The notes below the pieces were generated by a model. The model did no database searches and was not told the DNA's origin. It saw only the letters and a program-made list of their open reading frames with translations. Both the position numbers and the translations under genes were made by a program. Source: Paenibacillus sp. FSL K6-1330 (GTDB lineage: Bacteria; Bacillota; Bacilli; Paenibacillales; Paenibacillaceae). From it: a DNA stretch of 64,000 bases. Location: positions 6,313,501 to 6,377,500 of the forward strand of contig NZ_CP150269.1 of assembly GCF_037976825.1 (NCBI RefSeq). Direction: 5' to 3'. Positions 33,485 to 42,461 of the stretch are shown piece by piece. Position 1 is the stretch's first letter. Every line of letters starts with the position of its first letter.

Positions 33485-34471
33485 TTATTTACGAGCCAGA
33501 AAGCCCATCTTGTCTTTGACGCCATCCAGTATTTGAGCTGCAGTCTTCTGTGCCTGCTCTGCTCCCTTGGCCAGAATGTCATGGATTTCACCGGTTTGGC
33601 GAATTTCGTAGTATCTGTTTTGGAGTGGCTCCAGAGCGGCTACTACAACTTCGCCAAGCTCCTTCTTGAATGCCCCGTACATCTTCCCTTCAAATCGCGC
33701 CTGTACTTCCTGCAAGGACACCCCAGCACATTCCGAATAGATACTCATCAGATTGCTAACCTCTGGTTTAGCGGATGGGTCATAGACCACTTCGGCCCCG
33801 GAATCGGTTGTAGCTCTACTGATTTTCTTGCGGATTTGGTCCGGCTTATCCAGCATCGCAATATAACTGCCCTCAACCGGATTACTTTTGCTCATCTTTT
33901 TAGAAGCATCATCCAGCGACATAATTCGTGCGCCTACTTCTGGAATGAACGGTTCCGGCATATTGAAATAGGAACCGAATCGATGATTGAACCTTGAAGC
34001 TAAATCGCGCGTGATTTCCAAATGCTGCTTTTGGTCATCTCCGACCGGTACCAGATTGGCATTATAAAGCAATATATCTGCAGCCATAAGCGCTGGATAG
34101 ACAAACAAACCGGCTCCTACGGAATCTTTACCTTCCGATTTGTCCTTAAATTGTGTCATCCGTTCCAATTCGCCCATATTCACCATCGTTGTCATGATCC
34201 ATCCCAGCTCGGCATGCTGAGGAACATGGGATTGCAGGAAAATATTGGCGCGACTTGGGTCGATCCCGGCTGCAACGTACAGTGCCGCAACCGACTCTGA
34301 GCGATCTCGGAGCGAGCTTGGCTCCTGCGGTACCGTAATGGCGTGCAGATCGACAACCATAAAGTAACAATCATGCTCGTCTTGAAGCTTAACAAAATTT
34401 TTAATGGCTCCAATGTAGTTGCCCAGTGTCAAATTGCCACTTGGCTGAATTCCCGATAATACTGTTTTCAT
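33485..34471 (-). CDS. trpS: Tryptophan--tRNA ligase
   Basis: 328 aa class I synthetase. The HIGH-type motif is seen as PSGNLTLGNYIGA (residues about 10-22) and KMSKS near 194. It charges tRNA-Trp (one such gene is at 61505). It is controlled by the Trp-specific T-box leader directly upstream. Confidence 0.96.
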   Translation of the reverse strand: MKTVLSGIQPSGNLTLGNYIGAIKNFVKLQDEHDCYFMVVDLHAITVPQEPSSLRDRSESVAALYVAAGIDPSRANIFLQSHVPQHAELGWIMTTMVNMGELERMTQFKDKSEGKDSVGAGLFVYPALMAADILLYNANLVPVGDDQKQHLEITRDLASRFNHRFGSYFNMPEPFIPEVGARIMSLDDASKKMSKSNPVEGSYIAMLDKPDQIRKKISRATTDSGAEVVYDPSAKPEVSNLMSIYSECAGVSLQEVQARFEGKMYGAFKKELGEVVVAALEPLQNRYYEIRQTGEIHDILAKGAEQAQKTAAQILDGVKDKMGFLARK

Positions 34472-34538
34472 GACTAGCCCTCCATTTAAACTTTCTTAAT
34501 CCAAAATCTGCCCCGCTCGAGGGAACATATATGAACGC

Positions 34539-34573
34539 AAAAAGGCCTCACATCCGCAAGGGACGTGAGACCG
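34539..34573 (-). terminator. T-box terminator hairpin
   Basis: GGTCTCACGTCC pairs with the GGATGTGAGGCC arm, followed by TTTTT on the minus strand. Its 5' arm overlaps the end of the T-box sequence, as expected for terminator/antiterminator switching. Confidence 0.9.
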
Positions 34574-34830
34574 TGGTGCCACCCTTATTCGCTGCACAAA
34601 CTCTAATACTTAAGCTGCAGCCTTCTATTCTTGTAACGGAGAATACCCGGCCGGCATATTAAGGAATAACAGTATAATCCCTGTTCAGCCTGGCACTCAA
34701 AGGTCCATTCAGCAAAGCGGATCCACCGGTTCACATCAACCACCGGCTTTCTGAAGGATGGGCCGCACCTGCTTACTTGTCCTTGTCATCGTGTTTCAAT
34801 CATTTTGGATCACTATTACATGCAATGATA
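34539..34830 (-). promoter_or_regulatory. T-box leader with tryptophan specifier, upstream of trpS
   Basis: The conserved AAGGGTGGCACCACGG (34570-34585) is present. The specifier loop reads GAA-TGG-ACC with TGG complementing tRNA-Trp at 34705-34707, followed by the AG-rich stem I side. Uncharged tRNA-Trp would favour antitermination. This explains most of the roughly 500 bp between trpS and the epimerase gene; the rest (34831-34974) holds the promoters. Confidence 0.93.
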
Positions 34831-34974
34831 AAACTCTTGCTCTGCCTTGTCAATTCTATTTTGGAATCAAGTCGTCCGATGTTTTGAAGCATTTCTTTTA
34901 CCCTTTCCGCAAAAATCTGTTATGATGTGGTTAATCGTCAAGACCATGATTTCTGTTAGTAAAGGAGCATCGAT

Positions 34975-35967
34975 ATGAATCAAGTGACCAAAGGCCAGTG
35001 GAATGGTTACGACACCTATATTTTAAACAGCGGCCGTCTTGAAGTGACTCTCCTTCCTCGTCTAGGTAACAATGTCATTGGAATCAAAGACCTTGAAAAC
35101 TCACGCGAAATCCTTCGAAAACCAGATGAAAGTGAGCTTGCATTCTATCTTCAGAAGCCCTACCACTTCGGCATCCCGATGCTCATTCCGCCAGGCCGGA
35201 TTTCCAAAGGCCAGTTTGAGTATGGCGGAACAACGTATCAATTTGATCAAAATACCGCGAACGACAATCATATCCACGGTCTCCACCGATCACAGGCTTG
35301 GTGTGTCAGCGACATAGAGGAAGAGGATGATGGGTGCGCCGTTTCGACAGAGTTCATATCATCGGATGATCCGAAATGGATTGCCCAATTCCCAGTACCG
35401 CTGAAGCTGGAAATGACCTTTCGTCTTCAGGGTGCCCGCTTATCACAGAGTCTTCGTGCAACGAATCTGGGTTCTAGCCCTGTGCCGTTCGGTATGGGTT
35501 ACCATACGTGGTTCCTGCTCGATGGTGAGCCCCATCGCTGGACGCTGGATCTGCCTGTAGAGGGCATTTATACCTTGAATAATGAACTGATTCCAAACGG
35601 CGATCTTTCACCGCTTGGCCATCTGGAACAACTGAATTCCGGACTCAACCTGAAGGAAGCCGACCTTGATACGATATTGAAAATCCCGGAAGGCAAACCA
35701 GCCGAAGCCATGCTTCAACGGGATGATGGTTACCAAATTCATTATTCGGCAGACCGCGCCTTTTTCAAGCACTGGGTGCTCTATACGAAAGGCGTCGCAG
35801 AGGAATTCCTCTGCATCGAGCCGTATACCTGGCTTCCGAACGCGCCCAATTTGAATCTGCCAAGCGAAGAAACCGGCCTGATTCATCTGGAACCGGGACA
35901 GACCGTGAACCTGAATACCCAGATCAGCGTCCAAAAAACGTCGCCGGAGGCAGAGCAGGGTAGTTAA
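34975..35967 (+). CDS. Aldose 1-epimerase family protein
   Basis: 330 aa galactose mutarotase-like beta-sandwich. Candidate catalytic residues are His in NHIHGLH near residue 101, His in GYHTWF near 179, and Glu in CIEPYTW near 283. Its position is not within a gal operon, so the substrate may be another hexose. AAAGGAG precedes ATG 34975. Terminator about 45 bp downstream. Confidence 0.85.
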   Translation: MNQVTKGQWNGYDTYILNSGRLEVTLLPRLGNNVIGIKDLENSREILRKPDESELAFYLQKPYHFGIPMLIPPGRISKGQFEYGGTTYQFDQNTANDNHIHGLHRSQAWCVSDIEEEDDGCAVSTEFISSDDPKWIAQFPVPLKLEMTFRLQGARLSQSLRATNLGSSPVPFGMGYHTWFLLDGEPHRWTLDLPVEGIYTLNNELIPNGDLSPLGHLEQLNSGLNLKEADLDTILKIPEGKPAEAMLQRDDGYQIHYSADRAFFKHWVLYTKGVAEEFLCIEPYTWLPNAPNLNLPSEETGLIHLEPGQTVNLNTQISVQKTSPEAEQGS

Positions 35968-36011
35968 GCCATTTCAGGTGAGCCATAAGATCTTCATATA
36001 CTTAATGTTTT

Positions 36012-36054
36012 AAACAAGAGCAGCCCTTTGATTTCAAAGGGCTGCTCTTGTTTG
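36012..36054. terminator. Strong terminator
   Basis: AACAAGAGCAGCCCTTTGA pairs with TCAAAGGGCTGCTCTTGTT, a perfect 18-19 bp stem with short loop. Confidence 0.9.
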
Positions 36055-36117
36055 TCTAAGATAACGACTATTCCAGCGATTCGGATAATTTTACCACCAA
36101 ATGATCTGCCTCAAGCA

Positions 36118-36148
36118 CGAATGAGATTCCTAGGATTCAGTCATAATA
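36118..36148 (+). promoter_or_regulatory. Candidate sigma-G promoter of second SASP gene
   Basis: CGAATG, 18 bp, CATAATA. The -10 equals that of the first SASP gene and fits the sigma-G pattern CATNNTA. Confidence 0.5.
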
Positions 36149-36180
36149 TCCATATACAACATCAAAGGAGGTGACATGAC

Positions 36181-36402
36181 ATGGCTCAAGGTCGTTCTTC
36201 TAACAATCTTGTCGTACCTCAAGCAACTGCAGCTCTTCAACAATTGAAGATGGAAGCTGCTCAAGAACTGGGCGTAACGATTCCACAAGACGGTTACTAT
36301 GGAAACTATACTTCCCGTGAAACCGGTTCTTTGGGAGGTTACATCACCAAACGTCTGGTACAATTGGCTGAGCAGCAATTATCGGGTCGTTCGAACCAGT
36401 AA
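36181..36402 (+). CDS. Alpha/beta-type small acid-soluble spore protein
   Basis: 73 aa paralogue of the SASP at 32965 with the same central blocks ([22 protein letters not shown] and [19 protein letters not shown]). The differences sit at the termini ([18 protein letters not shown]). AAAGGAGGTGA precedes the start. The pair flanks trpS and the epimerase gene in opposite orientation, as after a local inverted duplication. Confidence 0.95.
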   Translation: MAQGRSSNNLVVPQATAALQQLKMEAAQELGVTIPQDGYYGNYTSRETGSLGGYITKRLVQLAEQQLSGRSNQ

Positions 36403-36430
36403 TTCGCATCTCTTCCCTCCAGCCGTAATT

Positions 36431-36470
36431 AGAAAGAGGCGATCTTCTCCCCAAAGATCGCCTCTTTCGT
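36431..36470. terminator. Terminator of second SASP gene
   Basis: GAAAGAGGCGATCTT pairs with AAGATCGCCTCTTTC around CTCCCCA. Confidence 0.9.
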
Positions 36471-36495
36471 TATATATTCTATATGATAAATGATT

Positions 36496-36900
36496 TCAGG
36501 ATTCCGAAGCAGCTTCGGCATATGTATTACGAGGGTACCGAATCATCAAGTTGGCCATGTTATAGTTGGATTCAAGTATAGCATCTACAACGACAATGCC
36601 TTGTCGTACCATAAATTCATAACTGATTTCGCCGTGTGTCCAGTGGCGTTTATGTTTCAGACTTTCAAGCGCCATCGTACGAAAAGAGAGTTGTTGAGCT
36701 TCACTTAGCCCCTCCTCAAGTGGAGCTATGACCCCGTTACGCCCAGCCAATGGATTATGCCGTATGCCAAATTTACCAATTACATTGTTTCGTATTTGTA
36801 CAAATACTGTCCCTGAACTTAGACCTCCCAACTCTTCTTCCAGCTCTTTAAAAACGATGTCCAATTGTCTAGCCAGTGATAATTGATCTAGTTTTACCAT
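36496..36900 (-). CDS. Conserved protein of unknown function
   Basis: 134 aa soluble protein; family not recognised with confidence. The central part GTVFVQIRNNVIGKFGIRHNPLAGRNG and the C-terminal beta-rich KHKRHWTHGEISYEF look ordered. AAAGGAGG lies 7 nt before ATG 36900. Weak resemblance to small proteins annotated as O-methyltransferase in Paenibacillus, but I see no SAM-binding motif, so no function is assigned. Confidence 0.65.
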   Translation of the reverse strand: MVKLDQLSLARQLDIVFKELEEELGGLSSGTVFVQIRNNVIGKFGIRHNPLAGRNGVIAPLEEGLSEAQQLSFRTMALESLKHKRHWTHGEISYEFMVRQGIVVVDAILESNYNMANLMIRYPRNTYAEAASES

Positions 36901-37077
36901 CTCTTCTCCCCTCCTTTATTAGTAAATTCTCCCTATTACTAGGGCTTATGACTCATTATAGGGTAAAGGAATCAATGTATCAACAATATTCAACACATTT
37001 GGGTATTTATTACTAAAATTGCACAAATAATTTAGTTTTCAGCTCCTTTATTGCGTCAACTTTCATTCTTTTACGAC

Positions 37078-37107
37078 AAAAAAAGAAGCCCCAGCGGGCT
37101 TCTTCAT
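37078..37107 (-). terminator. Terminator of pepF
   Basis: AAGAAGCCC-GCTG-GGGCTTCTT then TTTTTG on the minus strand. Confidence 0.9.
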
Positions 37108-37187
37108 AGGTTGGAATTTGCATATACTGGGGAGGCAAAATCCTCTAGCAAATTCTTTTATCTGTTATTCCGATGAAAATCAACAAA

Positions 37188-38981
37188 TCACGCCATATGT
37201 TCCGTCATTTGCAAGAATTGTCTAATATCAGATACGCAAGAGTCGGCTGCACTTTGCCAGAATTCGCGCTGGGTCAGATCCACGTTCAGATGTTTCCTTG
37301 CCAGATTCTCCACGGACATCACGCCGGTGTCACGAAGTAGGGCATCATATTTATCTGCAAAGGTCGGACCTTCTTCCAATGCCCGAACATAAAGGCCGGT
37401 ACTGAACATATAACCGAAGGTATATGGGAAATTGTAGAACGGCGTCCCTGTGATATAGAAATGAAGCTTGGATGCCCAGAAATGCGGATGGTATGATGTC
37501 AGAGCATCACAGTAGGCTTCCTTCTGCGCCTCCACCATCAATTCCGAAATTTCCTCGCTGCTGAGCAGGCCGCTCTTCCGTTTGTCATAGAAGCGCGTTT
37601 CGAACAAGAAACGGGCATGAATATTCATAAAGAAAGCTACGCTGTTCTGAATTTTCTCTTCCAACAGTGCCAGCTTTTCTTCTTCGCTGCCGGCACCCTT
37701 CACCATGGCATCAAAAACAATCATTTCAGCAAAAGTAGATGCCGTCTCAGCAACATTCATCGCATACTTTTGGTTAAGCACCGGAATTCCGCCCATCAGA
37801 TGCTGATGGTAGGCATGGCCCAGTTCATGCGCCAGGGTCGAAACGTTCGAGGCTGTTCCGCCAAACGTCATGAAGATTCGGGTCTGGCCGCTAGCCGGGA
37901 AGGAAGTGCAGAAACCACCCGGTCGCTTGCCGGCGCGATCTTCGACCTCAATCCAGCTCTTATCAAACGCCATTTGTGAGAAATCCGCCAATCTCGGGCT
38001 AAACTTACGGAACTGCTCCACAATGTTAACAGCGGCATCGTCATATGAGATTTTGGTTGCGGAAGTACGCAGCGGGGCATCTACATCAGTCCAAGACAAG
38101 CCTTCCAGACCAAGCAGCTTCGCTTTACGGTTTAGGTACTCCACAAGCACCGACTTGGTGTCCTGGATAACAGCCCACATGGTATCAAGCGTCTCACGGC
38201 TCATACGGCCAATCGCTAGCGGCTCCTTCAAGATATCATCCCAGCCGCGATTCTCGTACAGCTTCAGGCGGTAGCCGGATAAATGGTTAAGGGTATCCGC
38301 ACAGTAATCAGCGGAGTCTCCCCATGCCTGCTCCCACTTTTCGAACATGGATTGGCGTACTTCCCGGCGAGGATCATGCATTTTATTGAATGCCTGTCCT
38401 GCGGACAACATGACCGTCTTACCGTCTTCCTCATACGGAATCTGGATTTTCTTAACGATGGTATCGTAGAACTCTCCCCATCCATGATAACCGTCTACGC
38501 CAAGCGATAGAGCTAAGCTCTCTAACTCAGGGCTCATCTTATCCTTTGCGAGATTACGGCTTTCGTTCAATACGAAATCAAGCTCGGACACCTTATCTGT
38601 ACCGGTCCAAGCGGTCCAGAGTTCGTCATCCATTCCACGAAGAATGTTATCGAATTGGTTCTTAACCGATTGCAGGGTCGCGGACAACGACGTTACCCGT
38701 CCGGATAATTGAACGGCCTTCTTGTCATTCACATTTTGCGCGGTCAGGCAACCCACGAATGCAGAGACTTCACGGATACGGGCATAGGCGCTCTGGAACT
38801 GCTCAAGGAAGCGTTCAAGGCTGGAGGCGCCCTCCATGGTTTCCGGAACGGTCAATGCTTTAACGGCTTGCTGAAGATTATGTACATCCTGCTCAAGAGA
38901 CTCAAGAAAGCTGACGAGCTGCGGTGAGGAAGAGCCTCCGGGAAATATCGATTCCAAATCCCAAGTTTGTTGAAGTGCCAT
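37188..38981 (-). CDS. pepF: Oligoendopeptidase F, M3B metallopeptidase
   Basis: 597 aa from ATG 38981 (AAAGGTGA upstream); an open frame extends to 39032 without a ribosome site. Zinc motif HELGH is near residue 385 (LAHELGHAYHQHL), with the third ligand Glu about 25 residues later. It cleaves oligopeptides of roughly 7-17 residues in the cytosol. In B. subtilis a pepF homologue (yjbG) lies near yjbI; here a truncated globin is likewise 1.5 kb away. Confidence 0.93.
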   Translation of the reverse strand: MALQQTWDLESIFPGGSSSPQLVSFLESLEQDVHNLQQAVKALTVPETMEGASSLERFLEQFQSAYARIREVSAFVGCLTAQNVNDKKAVQLSGRVTSLSATLQSVKNQFDNILRGMDDELWTAWTGTDKVSELDFVLNESRNLAKDKMSPELESLALSLGVDGYHGWGEFYDTIVKKIQIPYEEDGKTVMLSAGQAFNKMHDPRREVRQSMFEKWEQAWGDSADYCADTLNHLSGYRLKLYENRGWDDILKEPLAIGRMSRETLDTMWAVIQDTKSVLVEYLNRKAKLLGLEGLSWTDVDAPLRTSATKISYDDAAVNIVEQFRKFSPRLADFSQMAFDKSWIEVEDRAGKRPGGFCTSFPASGQTRIFMTFGGTASNVSTLAHELGHAYHQHLMGGIPVLNQKYAMNVAETASTFAEMIVFDAMVKGAGSEEEKLALLEEKIQNSVAFFMNIHARFLFETRFYDKRKSGLLSSEEISELMVEAQKEAYCDALTSYHPHFWASKLHFYITGTPFYNFPYTFGYMFSTGLYVRALEEGPTFADKYDALLRDTGVMSVENLARKHLNVDLTQREFWQSAADSCVSDIRQFLQMTEHMA

Positions 38982-39125
38982 CGAACATTCATCACCTTTC
39001 AAAATAAAATATGAATTCAAGCGGAATACCATTTGTGTGGACTTAGGGAAAAGTGTATAACTATATATAACTCAATTTATGTTATCCCTGCTACAACCAA
39101 TTTACTGCTGAAGGAGCCAAAAGCC

Positions 39126-39311
39126 ATGAGACCTTTGCAAATATCACCGGAGACGGCCGTTACATTATCCAAGCAGCTGGGCGTTCCGCTGGAACAGCTG
39201 ATGCATATGCCTCAGCATATATTAATGCAGAAAATTGCCGAGCTTGCCAAGAATGAGGAAGCGAAAGCAGCGAAACAAGATGATGAGTCCCCATCATCGG
39301 AGAACTCATGA
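39126..39311 (+). CDS. YycC-like small protein
   Basis: 61 aa from ATG 39126 (GAAGGAGCC upstream). The pattern RPLQISPETA, LGVPLEQLMHMPQHILMQKIAEL matches the YycC-like family; function unknown. The acidic C-terminus overlaps the next gene by ATGA (39308-39311), so translation is coupled. Confidence 0.8.
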   Translation: MRPLQISPETAVTLSKQLGVPLEQLMHMPQHILMQKIAELAKNEEAKAAKQDDESPSSENS

Positions 39312-39538
39312 TTCCTTTTTCCAATACTTGGCCTTATGATGTCGTTGGAAACGACGTGTATGTACACAGCTGCCCATTCTGCGGAACCGACAATGTATTG
39401 CTGCCGATGAAACCCAAGGAACTGATAAGCGTAAGGGAAGGGAAAAAGAAGCTGCTGATCTTCCCCTGCTGCCACAACAAAGTAACCGTGCTGGACAGCG
39501 ACATCGACTACTTGCTCACGGATCAGCGATTACGCTGA
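39308..39538 (+). CDS. Small putative zinc-ribbon protein
   Basis: 76 aa. CPFC (C22, C25) and CCH (C54, C55, H56) suggest a zinc ribbon with a beta-hairpin between. No family recognised. Start ATG overlaps the stop of the YycC-like gene by four bases. Terminator about 40 bp downstream. Confidence 0.72.
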   Translation: MIPFSNTWPYDVVGNDVYVHSCPFCGTDNVLLPMKPKELISVREGKKKLLIFPCCHNKVTVLDSDIDYLLTDQRLR

Positions 39539-39579
39539 CTTCACCGTAGAGCATGAGTTCAGCCTATTCGTGTTTATCC

Positions 39580-39616
39580 AAATAGCCTGCTGACCCACCC
39601 TTCAGCGGGCTATTTG
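39580..39616 (+). terminator. Terminator, probably bidirectional
   Basis: AATAGCCTGCTGA pairs with TCAGCGGGCTATT around CCCACCCT. Lies between convergent genes. Confidence 0.82.
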
Positions 39617-39626
39617 CATTAGGACA

Positions 39627-40334
39627 TTAGGACTCTGCCTGAAGTGCCGTGTTCTTCTGCTCCCGAATCTGCTCGGATATCAGCTTCCACTGCTCTCTGG
39701 ATGCGCGTATCATCGCGGCATCCATAATCTTGTCATCCTGGACCACTCTGGAGAACCATTGAACCGCCTCCTGAAACTGTCCCAGCCTTCTGTGGATCTC
39801 CCCGATCAGATACAGCAGCCTAGCATCATTCGCCCCTACCCCTTCCAGCTCAAACACTCGGACATAGGATTCCAGGCTATAACTCAAGAACCGCTTCTCT
39901 TGATCCTCGTTGCCCTGATAACGATACAGCCAAGCGATATGATGCAGCAGGCTGGCCACAATACGATCCCGCTCCCCGATCACTTGCGCACAGAGGAGAG
40001 CCAGCTTGTACGACTCCAGAGCATCCTCCAGATTGCGCGAGCCGCTCATATCCCTCTTCTCCCAGCGGCATCCGACTTGCTCATAAAAGAGCGCCTTCTG
40101 CCGTTCGTTCAATTTCAGGGTCGAGTTTTCCGTGGAGGCAAAACCGCATTCAGGACAGATCCGCACCACGTAAAAATCGGGATTCTCCGATTTATAGTAA
40201 GCGCAAAAATCCGTATCTGTACGGTATGCCTTTTTAAAGCTGGGTCTCACCCTGGACGTTACATATTCATGCTCACAGTGCGCACAAATCACCTTGATGG
40301 AATACAAGGGTTCCAATTTCACGCCATTCGCCAT
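39627..40334 (-). CDS. DUF2225 protein with zinc ribbon and TPR-like helices
   Basis: 235 aa. Two CxxC pairs (C17/C20 and C60/C63) form an N-terminal zinc ribbon typical of DUF2225, and residues about 100-225 look like TPR-like helical pairs (LEDALESYKLALLCAQVIGE, RLLYLIGEIHRRLGQF, EAVQWFSRVV). Function unknown. Start not well supported by a ribosome site; GTG four codons in is an alternative. Confidence 0.8.
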   Translation of the reverse strand: MANGVKLEPLYSIKVICAHCEHEYVTSRVRPSFKKAYRTDTDFCAYYKSENPDFYVVRICPECGFASTENSTLKLNERQKALFYEQVGCRWEKRDMSGSRNLEDALESYKLALLCAQVIGERDRIVASLLHHIAWLYRYQGNEDQEKRFLSYSLESYVRVFELEGVGANDARLLYLIGEIHRRLGQFQEAVQWFSRVVQDDKIMDAAMIRASREQWKLISEQIREQKNTALQAES

Positions 40335-40379
40335 CCCTTCATTCGTGTCTAATTCCTGTTTAGATGTAGGTATATGGCA

Positions 40380-40757
40380 CTAAGGAGTATTCACGAAATG
40401 GTGGGCGGGACCGGACAGACGCTGCAGCACAAAATCACGTAATTCATCCTCCACGCCAATTTCGATTAGGGCTCCTGCCATGCAGCCAAGCCATTCTTCG
40501 GCATGGCGATCCGTAATCGGGAATTTCATGTGCCTGGCCCGCATCATCGGATGTCCGAATGCTTCCGAGAACAAGGCTGGCCCTCCAAAAAACTGGCTCA
40601 AGAACATATATTGTTTCTCCATCACCGGCATAATGTCTTCCGGAAACAATGGCGAAAGCAGCTCATTTTGCTGCACTCTCGGATAAAAAGCTTCGACGAG
40701 CGAACGTACACCCTCGGCACCCCCGAGGTTATCATAGATGCTTAAGTTCGGATCCAT
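40380..40757 (-). CDS. Truncated hemoglobin, group II
   Basis: 125 aa from ATG 40757, supported by GGGAGAATT upstream; the ATG at 40775 has none. Group II trHb pattern: IYDNLGG, FYPRV, SPLF and the proximal His region ARHMKFPITDRHAEEWLGCM. Corresponds to Bacillus YjbI, which binds O2/NO. No thiol-oxidoreductase (yjbH-like) gene is adjacent, unlike B. subtilis. Confidence 0.88.
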   Translation of the reverse strand: MDPNLSIYDNLGGAEGVRSLVEAFYPRVQQNELLSPLFPEDIMPVMEKQYMFLSQFFGGPALFSEAFGHPMMRARHMKFPITDRHAEEWLGCMAGALIEIGVEDELRDFVLQRLSGPAHHFVNTP

Positions 40758-40831
40758 ATCCGCTAATTCTCCCATCTGTTATATGATTCGCTTTCGATTG
40801 GATGTACCTATCCATTATACCAAAAAACAAC

Positions 40832-40868
40832 AAAAAAAGGCGCTAAGCCATGGTTAGCACCTTTTAGA
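40832..40868 (-). terminator. Terminator of 30-aa peptide gene
   Basis: AAGGTGCTAACCATGGCTTAGCGCCTT arm structure on the minus strand, followed by TTTTTG. Confidence 0.82.
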
Positions 40869-40873
40869 ACTTA

Positions 40874-40966
40874 TTAATAACTGCGCCAGTCCTCTTCACT
40901 CTGGACGAGAGAAGCACGTATAACATAAACGAAGGCGCATACTAGGATACCTGCGACTATGCTCAT
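40874..40966 (-). CDS. Thirty-residue single-pass membrane peptide
   Basis: 30 aa peptide, well below usual ORF cut-offs. GGAGTGATGATC precedes ATG 40966, residues 3-17 form a hydrophobic helix (IVAGILVCAFVYVIR) and the rest is hydrophilic (SLVQSEEDWRSY). A dedicated terminator directly follows the stop. Function unknown; the RBS-TM-terminator unit makes it more than a chance ORF. Confidence 0.6.
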   Translation of the reverse strand: MSIVAGILVCAFVYVIRASLVQSEEDWRSY

Positions 40967-41167
40967 GATCATCACTCCATCCAAACATAATACGAAAGAT
41001 GTGCTTTGATGTTTTTTATTATAGCACAATATCCCCGAAAATAAAGCATAAATGTAACCGCTTTCTCATGTTTTTTTATACTGTTTGTCCTATATCCTGC
41101 ATAGATTTTTAACAACGGACCTATATTTCTATCATTCACATCGATGCCAGGGGGCGTATTCCTTATT

Positions 41168-42397
41168 ATGACCATGAAAAAAATGGGCTGGCTCTTGCTT
41201 GTGACGGCACTGCTCAGCGTAATTGTCCTAATGGCTTTATTTCCCGAAGCTGCGCTTCAATCCGCACTCCGCGGCCTGTCGATATGGTGGGACGTGCTAT
41301 TCCCTTCCCTATTCCCGTTCTTTGTTATTTCAGAGGTGCTGCTGGGGTTTGGCGTAGTGCACCTGATAGGCACGCTCCTGGACCCTATGATGAGGCCGTT
41401 GTTTCGTATTCCGGGCGCAGGAGGATTCGTGGCAGCGATGGGATATGTTTCAGGATACCCGGTCGGTGCCAAATTAACCGCCAAGCTATGGGAACAAAAA
41501 ATGGTAAACCGGGAGGAAGGTGAGCGGCTTGTTGCTTTCACTACCTCTTCTGACCCTATATTTCTAATTGGAGCGGTCTCTATCGGGTTCTTTCACGACC
41601 CCAAGATTGGTTTGATCCTTGCCTTGTCCCATTATGGTGGAGGTTTCCTCGTAGGCTTGATTATGAGATTTCATGGCAGGCATGAATCCAATAGAGCAAC
41701 CGATTCACTCCACCTATCCCAGGCTAAGACAAGCAGACTAAAGGCCGCCCTGCATGCCATGCACGCGGCACGTGAGCAGGATGGCCGAGACCTCGGCACC
41801 TTGTTAAGACAAGCGATACATTCATCGCTTCAGCTCATTATCGTTGTCGGCGGGCTCGTCGTTTTCTTCTCCGTATTTCTTGAGCTCTGGACCCAGGCCG
41901 GCGCGATGCCAGCGCTAACTGAAGTCATCAGTTTGCTGTTATCTCTAGTTGAGATGCCTGAATCCTTATCCACAGCCATCGTAGGAGGATTGTTTGAGGT
42001 CACACTCGGTGCTCGATATGCCGGCGAAGCGGGGGCGGCAATTCCATTGCCATACAAAGTGGCCGCGGCTGCCTTTATATTGTCATGGGGCGGCTTGTCC
42101 GTTCATGCCCAGATCATCAGCATCCTGAACTCTACCAACCTTAGATACTTCCCTTTTGTCATTGCCAGATTGATACATGGTGTGATTGCCGCGACCGCTG
42201 TATTACTGCTGTGGAGAAGTGTTATGGGATCTTCGATACCGACCATGGCGCTGCCGGCTGTTTCGGATTCCGCCCTAAACGGGTATACCCATATTATGGC
42301 GGCTTTCTGCATCCTGCTTGGTTTCCTGATTGCGGTTGCGTTGTTTATTCAGATCATTCGAGGACTGCAGCAGAAAATCCGCAAATTCCCAAGGTGA
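41168..42397 (+). CDS. ylbJ: Sporulation integral membrane protein YlbJ
   Basis: 409 aa from ATG 41168 (AGGGGG upstream). Polytopic nucleoside-recognition-domain (Gate) protein with repeated LFPSLFPFFVISEVLL-like and GYVSGYPVGAKLTAKL motifs. In B. subtilis ylbJ is expressed under sigma-E and needed for normal spore cortex. Not linked here to other ylb genes. Confidence 0.88.
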   Translation: MTMKKMGWLLLVTALLSVIVLMALFPEAALQSALRGLSIWWDVLFPSLFPFFVISEVLLGFGVVHLIGTLLDPMMRPLFRIPGAGGFVAAMGYVSGYPVGAKLTAKLWEQKMVNREEGERLVAFTTSSDPIFLIGAVSIGFFHDPKIGLILALSHYGGGFLVGLIMRFHGRHESNRATDSLHLSQAKTSRLKAALHAMHAAREQDGRDLGTLLRQAIHSSLQLIIVVGGLVVFFSVFLELWTQAGAMPALTEVISLLLSLVEMPESLSTAIVGGLFEVTLGARYAGEAGAAIPLPYKVAAAAFILSWGGLSVHAQIISILNSTNLRYFPFVIARLIHGVIAATAVLLLWRSVMGSSIPTMALPAVSDSALNGYTHIMAAFCILLGFLIAVALFIQIIRGLQQKIRKFPR

Positions 42398-42461
42398 ACA
42401 TTGTGTTCTTCTCCAAGATTGATTATCATCTTTATATAACCTTACAAAGGAGCTTATCAAC

